Shown here piece after piece: positions 11,620 through 24,272 of a stretch of DNA of 64,000 nt. The DNA is from Hygrocybe punicea (Eukaryota > Basidiomycota > Agaricomycetes > Agaricales > Hygrophoraceae). A program made the translations under genes and the position numbers. The DNA lies in NCBI GenBank assembly GCA_963556145.1, contig OY744468.1:682001-746000 (forward strand), read 5' to 3'. The stretch's first letter is position 1; each line of letters opens with the position of its first letter. Under the pieces are notes generated by a model. The model saw nothing but the letters and a program-made list of their open reading frames with translations, was not told the DNA's origin and did no database searches.

Positions 11620-12335
11620 AGAGCACTTATTGCTATTTGCAGTTATTATGGCACATGTAACATAATCACAAATTGATCATGTTTCAATTGTAACTCCTTT
11701 GAGCAGAATCAGATGATCAGTTTGGCAAAATTGCAGTACATTTCAATTCCTAGATGCTAATAATACAAATGAAATAATTCATTTGATATATACTCAGTTT
11801 GGCTTGTAAATAACTAAAATCAACATGTGGATTTTTGTGCATTTGTTATGTCTGTGAGAAGAGAAATAGATGTTTTGGTTAGTTAATAATATATATCTTG
11901 AGGTGCTACAATCAAATGTATAACATTCTAGGACCTCTATAATGTTTTGAAGCTGCTGTAGTGATATAATATAAATTGCTTAAAGGCGATGTACAGGTCA
12001 TTGGATTGTTATAAAACATGTTCTGGCATCTCAAGATATATTGTGTTGACTATCTAAAACTTCTATTGCTGTTTTCAGAACATTTTCAAATCCATAAAAA
12101 TCCACATATGAAATTTATGCATGTATAAGCCAAACTGGGTGCATATAGCCCAAATTGGTTCATTTTTATTACCAGCATCTGGGAATTAGAATGTACTACA
12201 ATTTTTTCTATCCAATCATCTGATTCTGCTCAAAACAAAGAGTTAAAATTGAAATGTTGAAAACATCAAAATTATGTGATTATTTCACATGGCCAAAATA
12301 ACTGCAAACAGCAATAAATTGTGTGCCTTGTCTAA
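11620..12335. repeat. AT-rich foldback element
   Basis: Arms of about 300 bases (11620-11925 and 12025-12335) are imperfect reverse complements. TTATTGCTATTTGCAGTTAT pairs with ATAACTGCAAACAGCAATAA, and the CAAACTGGG-like and CAGAATCAGATGAT blocks pair likewise. The centre is near 11975. No reading frame of note. It is probably a foldback or MITE-type element. Confidence 0.75.
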
Positions 12336-13229
12336 ATTATAGCACCTGCTCATTTATCATCTTCTTAACCCATATGCATTTTAGACTATTTTCTAATTTC
12401 TGACATTAGTGTTTTTATTGACCATATCCACCAATTTTCTGAAACACTGACTTTACCTCTAGCTGTACTTTTATCCATTTTTCATGTTCTGCCCATCTCA
12501 TGAATTTGAGTTCCCAATCCAGTACAAGTAGAACAATTTAACAAGTCCTCCTTTGCACCATCCTTTTTTTAAAACAATATTAGCAGTTTGTGATAAAGAC
12601 ATATTTCTTGTAGTGGCCTTGAGAATTGTCTGAATTTCCTCAGTAGCCCAGGCAATTGTTCAGTATGTGGTAAGAGAGATCAGAGAGATCAGAGAGGCTT
12701 GAATGGACTTCAGAAAGTTGAAACAGGGTTTGTGCAAGATTTTTGCAAGATTGATTTTGTAGTAACTCAGACTCGGAGTAATGTGCATCAAAAATCACAT
12801 GTTTAAGATCATGTGATTGGGAATTAGCCACATATAAAATCACATGTATAAGATCATGTGATTGTTCAGTTTCATTTAAAAACCCCAAAACCTTTGTGTT
12901 TGGCCCCAAGTGCTCTTCCACTTCCAGTTCACTCACCCCAGCAGGGAGAGCCGAATTTCTCTGCTTGATGCCAGAGCACCGAAGTCCTTGTTTGGGTGCA
13001 GCCTCTGGATAGTTGTGAGCATTCAATTCTAGCCTTGACTGTCACCAGTAGGGAGGGTGGCCTCCCCACTATCCCTTGGGCATGGGCCTGGGGTGGGTGA
13101 CTTTGAAGGCCCTAGTATAGATAGCCATGTAGTTTTAATTTTATTCTTGAGGAGTCTTGCCTATTGAAACTTATTATAAGGGAAAGTATTGAGCCCACAC
13201 TTTAATTCATGCAGTGGCATGATAGCATT
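12336..13229. other. Spacer with short direct repeats, no supported gene
   Basis: AT-rich DNA. At 12790-12870 the motif AAATCACATGTNTAAGATCA plus TGTGATTG is repeated twice. A 128-codon minus-strand frame (12640-13026) covers part of it but has no introns, no homologue I recognise and repeated SDLSDL residues. I do not call it a gene. Confidence 0.4.
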
Positions 13230-14725
13230 CCATGCATTTTTGATTTTGGCGGCATTGGTCCCACACCCAGTAAGATGGCTACATACCTCACGAAGCCGCA
13301 TCAATTGATGCGGCTGCATGTTTTGCAAGGTTGGTTCCCTACTGGTGGGGCCATTCTCATTGTTGGGGCCATGATCATCATGGTTGGGTGTTGGTGGGGC
13401 CATCACCATCATCGTTGTGCCATGTTGGGTGTTAGTGGGTGCTGTCGTCATTGGGCGTTGGCTGGGGGCCCTTTACGGCATTGGTGGGGCCGTTGCTGTC
13501 GTCATTGGGCATTAGTGGGGCCATCAGCATTGTTGTTGGGCATTGGCAGCCCTGTTGGGTGTGGCTTGGGTGTTGTTGGGGCCACTGTCATCGTTGGGGG
13601 GCTTTGTGAGGCCATCACCATCGTTGTTGGGCATTGGCAGCTTTGGGGTGTTGGTTGAAATTCTCATGCACAAGTTCAACAACATTTTCAACCACAACAT
13701 GACAATGGGTGCGGATGCCAGAGCACCGCAGGTAAGTATTCTATTTGTCTTGTTCATTTATTCTACTGACTATTTAAACACTTGTAGGTTTCTTTTCCCA
13801 CACACTCATGCCAAACGAACATGAACAAGGCAACAGCAACAAGTGGACATGGATGCAGCCCTGGCCCAGCATGCAGGTGACAAGGAGATGGCGGACACAG
13901 GACAACTGGAATGCGGATGATGGGGTAAATGAACAAATGCGAAGATGGCACAAAAGGAGAATAAGATGATGGGAACCAGGAACCACAACAATGGGAAGAC
14001 GACAATGGGCAGGGGCAATGAAGACAAGGACAATGAGTAAGGCAGCAGGCATGGGGACAGGGACGGGGACAACGGACGATGGAAATGAGGACGATGGGGA
14101 TGGGGGAATGGGACCACAAGGACCACGGAGCCCGAGACAACAAGGACGATGGCAACGGGGATGACGAGGATGATGGGGATGATGACGAGGATGACTATGA
14201 GGAACAGCGTTCACGGGGACGGAGACAGGGGCAACGGACAACAGGTGACGGAAACAACAAGGGAATGGGATGACAAGGACAATGAGACCGGGACAACGAG
14301 GACGATGACAACAGGGACGATGAGGATGGAAATGTCAAGGACAGGATGGCAAACAAGACAGCAATGACAACATGAACAGCATGGGGCCGATGGCCATGGG
14401 CCACCACACGCAAACGAGGACGACAATGACAACAACAATGATGAGGATGGGGACAACAAGGATGACAACAAGGACAGTGAGGATGGGATGAGGGATGGGG
14501 ATAACAGGCAACGGAAACAAGGATGGCCAGGACGAGGGAACAGGATGATGACAATGGAGACCACGAGAACGAGGACGACGACAATGGGGATGGCAAGGAT
14601 GGAAATGGCGAGGGACGGCAAACAGGATGGCTATGGTAACATGAATGGGAATGGGGCCAGATGGGAATGACAACGATGATGGGGGCGACGAGGGCAACGT
14701 GGAGGGGCGTGGACATGTGGGTAAC
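13230..14725. repeat. Triplet-periodic blocks with intron-like break
   Basis: First, a GGGCATTGGTGGGGCC / ATCATCGTTGTT repeat (13330-13650). Then an intron-like segment from GTAAGTATT at 13732 to TTGTAG at 13788. Then GAYAAYGGGGATGGSAA-type repeats to 14725, ending at another GTATGTAATTTTTTAG. Open frames on both strands are a product of the period. It is the same design as the repeats in the hAT-like elements, but I could not find terminal repeats here. Confidence 0.65.
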
Positions 14726-14948
14726 CCTGGTATGTAATTTTTTAGGTCCCCCCATTTCCCTCCACTTCTCTCCATTTGCCTCTCCTCTGCCCCTTCTCCC
14801 CCTACCTATCTCCTGCCCCCTGCAACCCCCACCTCCCATCCACCTCCTGTCCTTCTCTCCTTGCCCACCCCCTCCATTCCCCCTGGTCATTTCCCCCTCT
14901 CCTCTTCTCTCCACCACCACTACCACCTCCTGCCACCCTCATCCCCTG
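14726..14948. repeat. Pyrimidine tract
   Basis: A strand-biased C/T run (CCCTCC, TCTCCTCTTC). A matching polypurine/polypyrimidine tract occurs next to the triplet repeat in both 1.26-kb elements (26690-26900 and 35220-35430). Confidence 0.7.
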
Positions 14949-15104
14949 ATAATGTAGATATGTATATAATTAAGCAAAATAATTATGTGATTTGCAATGT
15001 CTATTTTAAGTAAGTTGCTAAATGTAAATTATTTAAAATTATGTTATAACATATGATATAATGATTTATTGGTATGATTACTTAGCAGATGCTGAGCAGG
15101 GTAA

Positions 15105-15960
15105 GACCTCCCAAAAGCTGACAGGGACATCCCAGAAAAGGCTGTGGGATGTCCCGGATAAGCTGTGGGATGTCCCACAAGTTGACAGCAATGTCCAAGA
15201 GAAGGCTGTGGGACATCCTACAAGCTCACAGGGATATCCCAGAATCTGAGAGGGATGTCCCAACCAAGCCTCTGTGAGATGTCCCCTTACTTTAAGCCCA
15301 AGTCCACTTTCCTCAAGAAGCACTCTAACCTTAACATAGATTGAAAATTAGATCTCTCCTCTGCATCTGCATCCCGGTCAGCCATTGTATGCACAGCCAA
15401 TAATGTAATAACCACTGATATCCTGATCAAATCCTCTTCATAATACACTTGTTCAATTTTCAGCTCAGCCTCCTCTGCATATGTAGCCCCACTTCTCTTT
15501 GTTTATTATGCATGCTCTGCTCACTCACTCCCCTACAAGCTTCAGATTGCCACATGCACGAGGGATTGGTTTACTAGAAGCACACCCTCCTCTTTCCCAT
15601 CTCATTACCCAACAACTCCAGCCCTTTTCCTCTCCTACTCCTTCTATCTTTATATGTGGAAACAACTGAAGTAGAATCAGCTCTGTGACTCTCAAAAGAA
15701 TATGCATGTACAATCTTATACTATGCTATAGCACCCATGGTACCCATAGTGGCCATGACAAGCCCTTGAAATTTACAACTAGATGCTATCATCATTCTGA
15801 GTTTTCTATTAAATACCTATGGAAGGGACATCCCAAATGCCCCCAGACACCCCCTCTGGTAGGGATGTCCCATGGGGCCACAACACTAAATGTCATCCCA
15901 TGAGCCAGACCAGGGACAATGGGATGTCCCAATGTATGGTCCCACGGATGATGGTTTTGT
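15105..15960. repeat. GGGATGTCCC / GGGACATCCC palindrome clusters
   Basis: The near-palindrome GGGATGTCCC or GGGACATCCC recurs at about 20-35 base spacing in 15120-15290, then again at 15820-15930, with AAGCTGTGGGATGTCCC-type units. Between the clusters (15291-15818) I see no supported gene. Confidence 0.75.
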
Positions 15961-16261
15961 CCCAGGGCTGCCCAGTACTTGTACCAACATGTAGATGGTT
16001 CAGTACTAGGAGTGAGTTGAAACTGGTTGCCCAGGCTTGGGGGTAGCCTGAAGTGCATATGAACACTGCACTAACCATCATTGGCTGACAAAAAGAACCT
16101 CTCAAGAAACTCCAAGCTCATATGATTAGCTTTGAAAAGAAGCTATCAGCTCGCACATATTCTATTTTAGTCAATTGTGGGGGATGATCTATAGCAGGAG
16201 TACAATCAGGATGGATAGTATTGGTCTGAACTTGACAGTCATGTTTGAATGTGCAACCAGT

Positions 16262-16650
16262 CTGAGTTGTAATGGTTAGCCCAGGATATATCCTAACTCA
16301 ATAAGCCTAGACCATCTCAGTTGAGCCAGGATATTTTCTGACATCACCAGCCCAGACCATCTCAGTTGGCCCATAATATATCCTGGAAATACCAGCCTGA
16401 ATCATCCCAGTTAGGCCAGGATATATCCTGACAGCACCAGCCTAGACCATCTTAGTTTGCCCAGGATATATCCTGGAAACATCAGCCTGAACCATCCTAG
16501 TTGGGCCAGGATATATCCTGAGAAATTCAGCCTGAACCATGCCAGTTGGGCCAGGATATATCTCAGGCTGATTCAGCTATCCCCAAGTCATTTGGGTGAT
16601 CTCATTTTCAGGGATATCAAGTGAGTTGGTAATATCTTGCTGAATCTGGT
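16262..16650 (-). repeat. Inverted copy of the AGGATATATCCTGG minisatellite
   Basis: The reverse complement of the array at 10808-11390, including its non-repeated flank near 16600-16650. The two arrays face each other across about 5 kb. Confidence 0.88.
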
Positions 16651-16984
16651 GCTTATCTATGCTTCCTTATTCCTCTGTGCTTCATTCCTATATACTAGTT
16701 GGTACTGGTGCTTCACACCATTTTTATTTTATTTTATTTTATTTATTTTATTTAATCATAAATTTATTGATTACAGTATTAGTTATTTCAACTTTATTTT
16801 ATTTTAAATTTAGTTGCTACAGTGTGGGTTATTTTTCTTTGGCTTTATTTCAAATTTATTTTAAATTTATTTTCTGGTTTTTTGTCAATTTTTGTCAATT
16901 TTTGTATTTATTTATTCAGTGATCAATATCCTTTGGGTTATGTTTGCAAAGTACAAATTTTGTGATGTATGAATGAAGGAAACA
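16651..16984. other. TTTTATTT-rich spacer
   Basis: Very AT-rich DNA with repeated TTTATTT. No gene seen. Confidence 0.5.
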
Positions 16985-17235
16985 TCCACCTGTAGCACCT
17001 GTGCTGCAATGGTTGTTCCTAACAAAGTTACATGTCTTTTGTGCCACTGATATTTGTTCACTTCACTCACAAACACCTGTAGCACCTGTCCTGCAGTGGC
17101 TACTCACAGCAGAGTTACATGCTTTTGTGCCACTGATGTTTGTTCGCTTCGCTCACAAACACCCGTAGCACCCGTTTTGCAGTGGCTACTCATAGCACAG
17201 TTACACACATTTGGTAGCACCCTGCTGCACAATTT
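16985..17235 (+). repeat. Three-copy tandem repeat, about 85 bp
   Basis: The unit CACCTGTAGCACCTGT..TGCAATGG..GTTACATG..TTTTGTGCCACTGAT..TTGTTC..TCACAAA starts near 16988, 17070 and 17159. The third copy is partial. Confidence 0.8.
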
Positions 17236-17439
17236 ACAGTCATCTTATAGGCTAAGATGGAGTCATCTGGTTGTATGTGGTTATTTGTGAATTTACAGTT
17301 AATAAGTTTTTCTACATCAGAGTTAGCCAACCCTATTTATTAATAAGTTCATTCATAATTTAATTCTATGGTACAGTGGTATGAGGTGGAGGTGGTCAGC
17401 CAGTGGAAGCAAACAGAGCAGAGCATCTAATAATAACTA

Positions 17440-18740
17440 CTTGGAGGGGGGTATGGCAATCTGAAACCTGGGGGTAGAGATCTGGAAGAGAGGGTATCAG
17501 GAGAGGTGGGGGCAGCACGAGGCAATGGGACTGAACAGACCTGTAATGGCATGCTCCTCTGACCCAAGTGGGTCCTATCCATGTGTGTGTGGCGGGGTGT
17601 TGCAATCTGAGGTCCGGGGTAGAGATCTGGTGAGGGGGGCGTATGAGGAGAGGTGGGGTCAGTGAAAGACAATGGTGATGCGTGAATGCACCATTTTATG
17701 CTCAACCAACCCCAATTGGCCCTCCCTAAATGTGTGTGGTGGGGTTTGGTGCTCTGAGGTCCGGGGGTAGAGATCTGCTAGGGGGGGGGGTATGAGGAGA
17801 GATGGAGCCAGCTTGGGTCAATGGGGTTGAACCAATGCATGGTTTCACACTAGTCCAACCCCATTGGGTCCTAACCATCTGTGTGTGGCGGGGTTTGGTG
17901 TTCCGATGTCCTGGGGTAGAGATCTGGGCAGGGGGGTTAGGGTTTTGCGATCTGAGGTCCAGGGGTAGAGATGGGGGGGTATGAGGAGAGGTGTGGCCAG
18001 CATGGGCCAACAGGGTCAGGCGAACACACAAGTTCATGCTCCTCCAACCCCAATTGGACCCCTCTGGGTGTGTACGGCAGGGTTTGGCGATGCGAGGTCT
18101 GTGGGTAGAGATCTGGTAGGGGGGGTATGGGGAAAGGTGGGGTCCGTGTGGGCCAACAGGGTTAAAAAAATGCACGATTTTTTGCTCATCCGACCCGAAT
18201 GGGCCCCTTCTGTGTGTGTGTAGCAGGGATTTGCTGTCTGAGGTCCGAGGGTGGAGATCTGGTATGGGGGGTATGAGGAGAGAGGGGGTCAGCGTGAGGC
18301 AATGGGGTTGAACAAACGTACCATTCTGTGCTTGTCCAACCCCATTTGGTCCCATCTAGCTGTGTGCAGTGGGGATTGGTCATCTGACGTCCAGGGGTAG
18401 AGATCTGGTGAGGGGGGTATGGGGAGAGGTTGGTTCAGTGTGGGCCAATGGTGTAGTAGGGACTAGGGGTCCCTACTGGTGCCTCAGTGGTCTTGGGGTG
18501 GTGTGACAAGCTGAGATCTCATAAGCTATCTACACACAAGGTAATCCTACGGAACGTGGGAACAGTCACGTGATCTACTGGTAGTAGTGGGGCACTACCC
18601 ACTACTACAACGGGGTTGCGAGAACACACAATTTTGGGCTCATCTGACCCCAATTGGTCCTGTCTCATCGTGTATCATGGGGATTTGTGGTCCAAGGTCC
18701 AGGGATGGAGATCTAAAAGGAAGGGGAGGAAGGGAGTTCA
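17440..18740 (+). repeat. Tandem array, about 145-155 bp unit
   Basis: GGGGTAGAGATCTGG with a GGGGGGTATGAGGAGAGGTGGGG tail recurs near 17467, 17610, 17765, 17923, 18102, 18255, 18396 and 18703, with a partial copy at 17967. Each unit also has CCAACCCCAATTGG and a TGTGTGTGGCGGGGTTTGG-like stretch. Open frames across it are satellite artefacts. Confidence 0.88.
18450..18607. mobile_element. Small insertion inside the tandem array
   Basis: The array unit is interrupted by about 158 unrelated bases bounded by TAGTAGGG and CCCACTACTA. It looks like a short inverted-repeat insertion. I could not define a target duplication. Confidence 0.45.
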
Positions 18741-19363
18741 GTGGCATGGGAGACTCAGTTATGCTCGTGTTTTTTCGCATATACTCACATGATCTTGCTT
18801 GCTAAGCCATGTTCTGCCACACGAGGTGTAGCCAAGCCCACTGTCCCCTTGCAAGGCAAAGCCGAGCCTCTCATACCCCTTCACCACATCTGTACCCTGG
18901 CACGTCAAATGGCCAATCCCCACCCCAGACAACAAGAGGGTATCCATTGGGGTGGTTGAGCCCAACATGGTGCATTCCCACGGCCCCATTTGCCGATGCT
19001 GGCCCCACCTCAAGCTATCCCTGTAGATTAGTTGTAATGAATGCAGAGGAATCCTGCTGTGCACGTTAAAATGACTACGCCTACTTCCAGCTGCAGGGCA
19101 TGTTGTAATGCGCACCACCAGTCCATTATAATTCTGCACAGCCATTACAATGCATGACACCGCATGGCCGCCATCCACCCCAACCTTCATTGTAATGTAC
19201 ACCGATGTAGAGGCTCCGGGCCATCTGGACCCGAATCCTCTTCATATCCCAGTTTGTCCCCGTCCATTCCCATTCATGTATCGTCGATTCCGCCCAATTC
19301 CGGTCCTCTCCATCGATTCCGCTCCGGATTCCGCCTCCGGATTCGTTCCTACATGCACTGCAA
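18741..19363. other. Spacer with CATTACAATG-type motifs
   Basis: No supported gene. CATTATAAT (19121), CATTACAATG (19142) and CATTGTAATG (19187) recur, followed by CCGGATTCCG-like repeats (19270-19350). The same decamer marks the flanks of hAT-2. Confidence 0.5.
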
Positions 19364-19747
19364 TGTCTCTAACGACCCGGAATCAGTACATATATAGTTA
19401 CATATGATATATCTTCGTTTCCCGTTACTTAGTACATAGCATCATTCCTCCTATACTCCACTCCACTCCTCTCCTATCAGTTACAGCCTTCGGTTGTAGT
19501 ACATAGTTACTACAGCACAGGATCACTCCCAGTAGTATAAAAGATGTACCCTCATACTACAACCGTATTTATCATATTGCATCCTATCATATTACATTCC
19601 ATCATATAGAAAATACAGGTTATCACTCCCCTTCAGTTCTACTTCTTAGTCCTCGCTTCATATCGTCTCCCTATTAGTCTTCGTACTCCACTCCCTTCAC
19701 TTCCCCTCTGATCCGGAACCCTGGATTCGGGTTGGATTGACTAGACA
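19364..19747 (+). mobile_element. Possible solo LTR
   Basis: The segment starts TGTCT and ends AGACA, carries an AGTATAAAAG TATA-like box near 19534 and a pyrimidine-rich stretch after it, as retrotransposon LTRs do. The 5 bases on either side (TGCAA and CCATA) do not match, so this remains a suggestion. Confidence 0.3.
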
Positions 19748-19907
19748 CCATAAAAAGACTTTACTCCTCTGATCACTTCTTAGCTGATCACCACTTTCAT
19801 AGATTCCCATTTCAGGTCTACAACCAAACTCGCCATCACACCGAACCATTTAAATTCCTTATAATGCTGATGATAACCTTCCCGCTCCCAATGCAATGGG
19901 CCTGGGC

Positions 19908-20020
19908 CCTTGCCATGTGCATTACAATGCTGGCTTGATATAATGTGCACCATGCCAGGGCAATCACGATCCCGCTCACCTTCCAATGGACCTCCATTAT
20001 AATGTGTACCGGGTACCAGT
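19908..20020 (+). repeat. Direct repeat flanking hAT-2, left copy
   Basis: Contains CATTACAATGCTGGCTTGAT, ATAATGTGCACCA, CTCACCTTCCAATGGACCTCC and TATAATGTGTACCGGGTA. A close copy in the same direction is at 24155-24272, on the other side of hAT-2. Confidence 0.8.
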
Positions 20021-20033
20021 ACTGCCTTGCTGG

Positions 20034-23000
20034 TAGGGTATGGTATGGGTATACCACGGGTCAATTTTTTGAACACCGTACCCGAAACCATTAAAACCGT
20101 ACCCTTATCAGGTATGGGTTGACACCGCTCACTTAATATATACGGGTGTGACATAAACCCCACGGTGCTGTTGGCACCGCAGTTCATTTGGGTATATGTT
20201 GCACGGTTGAACGTGCAGCAGCAAACATTGTACACATCAGATAAATACTTACTCTGCAACCTCCAAATTCGAGACGTCCCTCTTCCTCTTGTTATCTTTC
20301 ATGGCCTCCTGCAGATCCTCCATCAGAAGAAGGTCATGGCGGCCCCAGGAACCAAGACAGAGGTAAGAACAGATTGATGATGGGGAGAGACGGTTGCGAG
20401 TGAAACTGAGAAGGTGCTGTGCTTGTGAGAAAACTCTCTCCACCGCAGTGGAGGTGGCTAACGGCATAATGATAAGTCATAACACAGGTACATGTTGTTG
20501 ACATGTACCAGGGATACTGAGATAATCTAGAGCCATCTGTGATAAATTCGGGTAGACGTGTTGATTGGCGAGCCACCATACTAGAGGGTTCTTGACGTTG
20601 TCAACTGGGACACGCAAGTACTCATCAATTTCACTACAGTGCTGCACTGCCGACTGATTGACAGATAAGTTACCGAAGTCTGAGAAGCCTTTCTTGTTGG
20701 GCTGTAACAAGGTTAGTCAGTGCAGGTGAAGCATTACTAACACTCACTGGAGCGTTCGTCTCCATAACACACTCCAACGTATCAACCTTATTCTCATAAG
20801 AACTGATATACTCTTCACGTGCCAGATTCTCACCGTGATCAATCCACTCTTCATTCCATCCCTGTTGCCAAAAATATTCCAATTTGAGGCCAGGATGAAG
20901 CACTATTGATAGTTAGCGATTTTGAATGAAAGTATTTACAGGTTTGGTAGAACGTACCCATTGCAATGCGATATGCAGAAGACTCATCTGTGAGAGAATA
21001 ATACCGAGTCATCTTCTTGCGTGCTAGCTTCATGGTGGCGATAATAGCTGGATGGTAAGGTTCATTCGTCTGATGGTTGAGGTTCTGATCCAGCTTGTCC
21101 ATAGCTGGTATAACTGCAGCTACACTTGCATCATCCTGAGAAAAAAATAGTGTCACCTTCTTGTATTGCTGAACAAGATCATCAGTTGACCGTGATGCTG
21201 AATGTCAAACACATACCATCAGGATTGAGGTGAGATCCTCTATGATTTTCCAGTCTTCGTCATCCAGCTCAAACTTTCTCAGCTTTAGGCCCTTGTCGGC
21301 AGTGATGGCATCGATCAGCTTCTGATACTTGAGAGCAAAGCTCATCATATCATACGTCAAGTTCCATCGTGTGACAACATCTCACGGGATCAAATTCGGC
21401 TTGAGCTTAAATGTTTGGCATGTGCGGCGCCATGCAGGGAGAGCAATAGTTGTCGAATGGATTATTGAAAAGGCAAGTTGTCGAATCTGTGAATCATTAG
21501 ATCAACCGTTTGGCCAGGTCAGTTACTTCATGGATATGGACCTTCGTAACCGTCTCGCGCACCACTGCAGTATCAGCTAATAAGGCCTCCTGCTCACTCG
21601 TGCTCAGCTGCTCCAACTCATTGAAGTCATCCTCAGCATCATCAATGTCAGTGGCAGAGCCACCGGTATCTTCATCCTCACTCTCATCCTCTTCCATCTC
21701 CTCAAGTAAGGGTATGTCATCACCATTGTCATGCATCAACTCATCGGCCACAAATCATCCAGTAGACATGCCGGTATTGAATGGCTTGATGAGCGTTGTT
21801 GCAGAGAGCTGCATAGTATGGTTAAAACATCGACCATGGTTTTCTTCCCGAAAAGTGTTGTCCTTTCGTGTGAGGAACACAGTCTGTTTGTCATTAGGGG
21901 TCACATTGTCAGCAACAAAAGCCAGAATCTATATTATTTTAGCATCAGCCCGCCTCAACGAACCCTAAACTTACCTTGTTTTCCAGACCAAAACAGAGAA
22001 GCATGTCTTGGAACACTTTCGCGAGGGTAACACTGGTGTGGGACTAGGACAAATTTTGTGAGTAAGTATTGTACACAATTGAGAACTAACGATTGAGAAA
22101 CTAACCTCCGGAACCTCAATGATGTCTAGGAGGAACCCAAACATTTGACCATGATACTGCAGGTGAACGGTCCAACCAACCAAGGCGCGGTGGTTAGGAG
22201 AGGTCCATGCATCTGTAGCAAAATGCAGATGGCCTGGGTGTTCCTGAATAAGAGTCAGTAGCTGTCGACATTTTCACATGGTACTACTCACCCGGAGGAG
22301 TTTGCCCACACGATCATGGCATTTTTCAAATGAAGCCTTGATGTCTCGTGCAATAGTATGTTGCAATGGGATGCTGATGAGGGGTCGCCCAGCAGTGAGG
22401 AGGTCTTGGAGTTCTCAGTCATTGACAATTTTGGCAGCTGGTTATTCTCAGTGACCCATTTCACCAAGCGTGCACTACAGATTAGTAACTGTTAGTACAA
22501 CCATCATTATATAGTATTTAAAATAACTCACCGGACTTCGGGGTTTGTGTGCGACCGATGAGAATACTGAACAGGCTTTTGGCCTTGGCGAGCAAAGAGG
22601 GTAAAGATTGAGCCATTACGGGTGTTGTTACTGTTCGTTGCATCTTTGACTGTGTCCTCACCAAAACAACGCAGAGCGTGGTGGCAGAGGTTTGCAGTCG
22701 ACGCCCTGTCTTTTGAATCCTGGAAGCGGCGTACACCACCAGCACGCATCTTACATTTTTGAGCAGCACACAGGAAAAAGTGGCAAAGTCGTCCTTCGTG
22801 GTATTTTACAGATACATCAGAGGTGAAAAATGAATAAATGGGCGAGCACCAGGTTTTTTTGATGGCTTCTGTAGATTTTCGTCAGCGGTGGCAGGACCAA
22901 ACAAAGAAGAGGACATACTGAGTTCTTGTTCAGGATTAAGCTGGTCAACACCAGCGTCGGAAGAGATCTCAACAACATCTGTAGTACCAGAAATGCTTGA

Positions 23001-24045
23001 CTCGTCGTCAAGGTCAATTGGCTGGGCATCAGTGCCCTTGTCGTCCTTGGTGGTAGCCTCTTGAGACGAGCAGGAACACCTGAATGCCGCAACAGTCTGC
23101 TTGAGTTTCTTGAAAGGGCGGGCCAGAGTTTTAGTAGCTCTTGTGATGGTGTGGCCAATGCTGGCAGCCTTCGACGAGGCCACAGACAACTTGGATGCCA
23201 TAGATTTGGCAGACAAGTTGAACGAAGCGGCTGAAGACTTTGAGGCAAGTCATTTAGCCATGGGTGTACAACAAGAAAATGGAATGGAATGTACTTTACT
23301 CGTAAACGTGTCCTTTATACACTTTTGCACCCTCCATTTGAAAAACGTGCCCCTGTGGACAGGATGACAACATGTACCTTCATCAGGAAGTAGCAATTCC
23401 ATCAGACGTTGCCTCAAAAGACCAAGTGTGAATATGCCGCCAGGGCACCACCAGGAACATTCTACTGCCAGAATCTGCTTTAATAAAGTCTATATAAATT
23501 AGATCATGAGAAGAAATGCGGATTTACACGCAAATAAGGCAAAGGTCGGTCAGAGAAATTGAGGGTGCAAGGCGGCGTTGGAATTGGCGTCCGCATGTCA
23601 CAGCTGGCTGGTTTATTTAATGAGGTCAGTGGCAATCGGTGACGAAACATGAATGTACGCATCAAAGGAGGCCAGGGCGGGACTGCGATAGCGATTGGGC
23701 TAACCACTTAGATGGTGGACTTGATCAGACTGGATTGTTTGTTAGCGTGGAATGTTTGAATGTGAAATAAATCGGTCTTACCTGGTTTGGAAAACACAAA
23801 GACAGAGAGTGAAGGTTTGAGGGCAGACAGAGGGGTAGGCCAAAATTGGGAAGATGAAGGTGTGCCAGCGAAAATTGGGGAGATGATGTGCCAGCGCACA
23901 AGTCAGCAAATCCCATGCAAGTACCGTGACACCACCAAAACGGGTTGCGGTGTCGGTGCGGGAGCCGGGTTCAGGAACCGTGCCTGAAAATGCAATACCC
24001 TCAGCTGAAATACTGTGGGAAAACCTGTACCCCTACCATACCCTA
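20034..24045 (-). mobile_element. hAT transposon hAT-2, full length but decayed
   Basis: The ends are TAGGGTATGGTATGGG and CCCCTACCATACCCTA, inverted copies. The flanks CTTGCTGG (20026-20033) and CTTGTCGG (24046-24053) fit an 8-base target duplication with two changes. GGTA/TACC-rich subterminal DNA is present at both ends. The element holds one transposase gene on the minus strand and nothing else recognisable. Confidence 0.85.
20249..23216 (-). pseudogene. hAT-family transposase (hAT-2), disrupted
   Basis: A multi-exon cut-and-paste transposase. In order: a Ser/Lys-rich start at 23216; a BED-type zinc finger (FFLCAAQKCK, then GGVRRFQDSKDRASTANL with a following H/C pair) at 22860-22530; the block with the first catalytic Asp (HFATDAWTSPNHRALVGWTV) at about 22140-22255; VADNVTPND at about 21910; an acidic linker; VVTRWN at about 21370; and the hATC dimerisation domain (ERVFSQA..LLSFTRNRLS, LCLGSW) at 20249-20710. 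TGA stops interrupt the frame at 22415-22417, 21755-21757 and 21382-21384, and a one-base shift lies near 22440. Exon order and content match hAT-1 and hAT-3. It is non-functional as it stands. Confidence 0.9.
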
Positions 24046-24154
24046 CTTGTCGGTGCATCCATCATTAGTGAGTTTGATACATTATAATGCCAGTATATCG
24101 TGCCTCTGATTTCCCTTTCTTCTCATCCTGGCACATTACAATGCATCATGATCT

Positions 24155-24272
24155 CACAGGCCCTTGCCGGGCGCATTACAATGCTGGCTCGATATAATGT
24201 GGACCACGCCGTGGCCATCAGGATCCTGCTCACCTTCCAATGGACCTCCACTATAATGTGCACCGGGTATGG
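24155..24272 (+). repeat. Direct repeat flanking hAT-2, right copy
   Basis: The counterpart of 19908-20020, with the same CATTACAATG, CTCACCTTCCAATGGACCTCC and ATAATGTGCACCGGGTA order. The repeats are too long and too far from the hAT ends to be its target duplication, so hAT-2 apparently landed between two existing repeat copies. Confidence 0.75.

Noticed and set aside
12640..13026. 128-codon minus-strand gene
   Set aside because: No intron, no recognisable family, internal repeats and no neighbour support.
13774..14926. Long low-complexity frames of 100-240 codons
   Set aside because: Same reason: GAC/GGN/CCN triplet repeats and a pyrimidine tract keep several frames open at once.
17396..18383. 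Pro-rich frames up to 209 codons
   Set aside because: Translation of a 145-155-base tandem array; the frame repeats with the unit.
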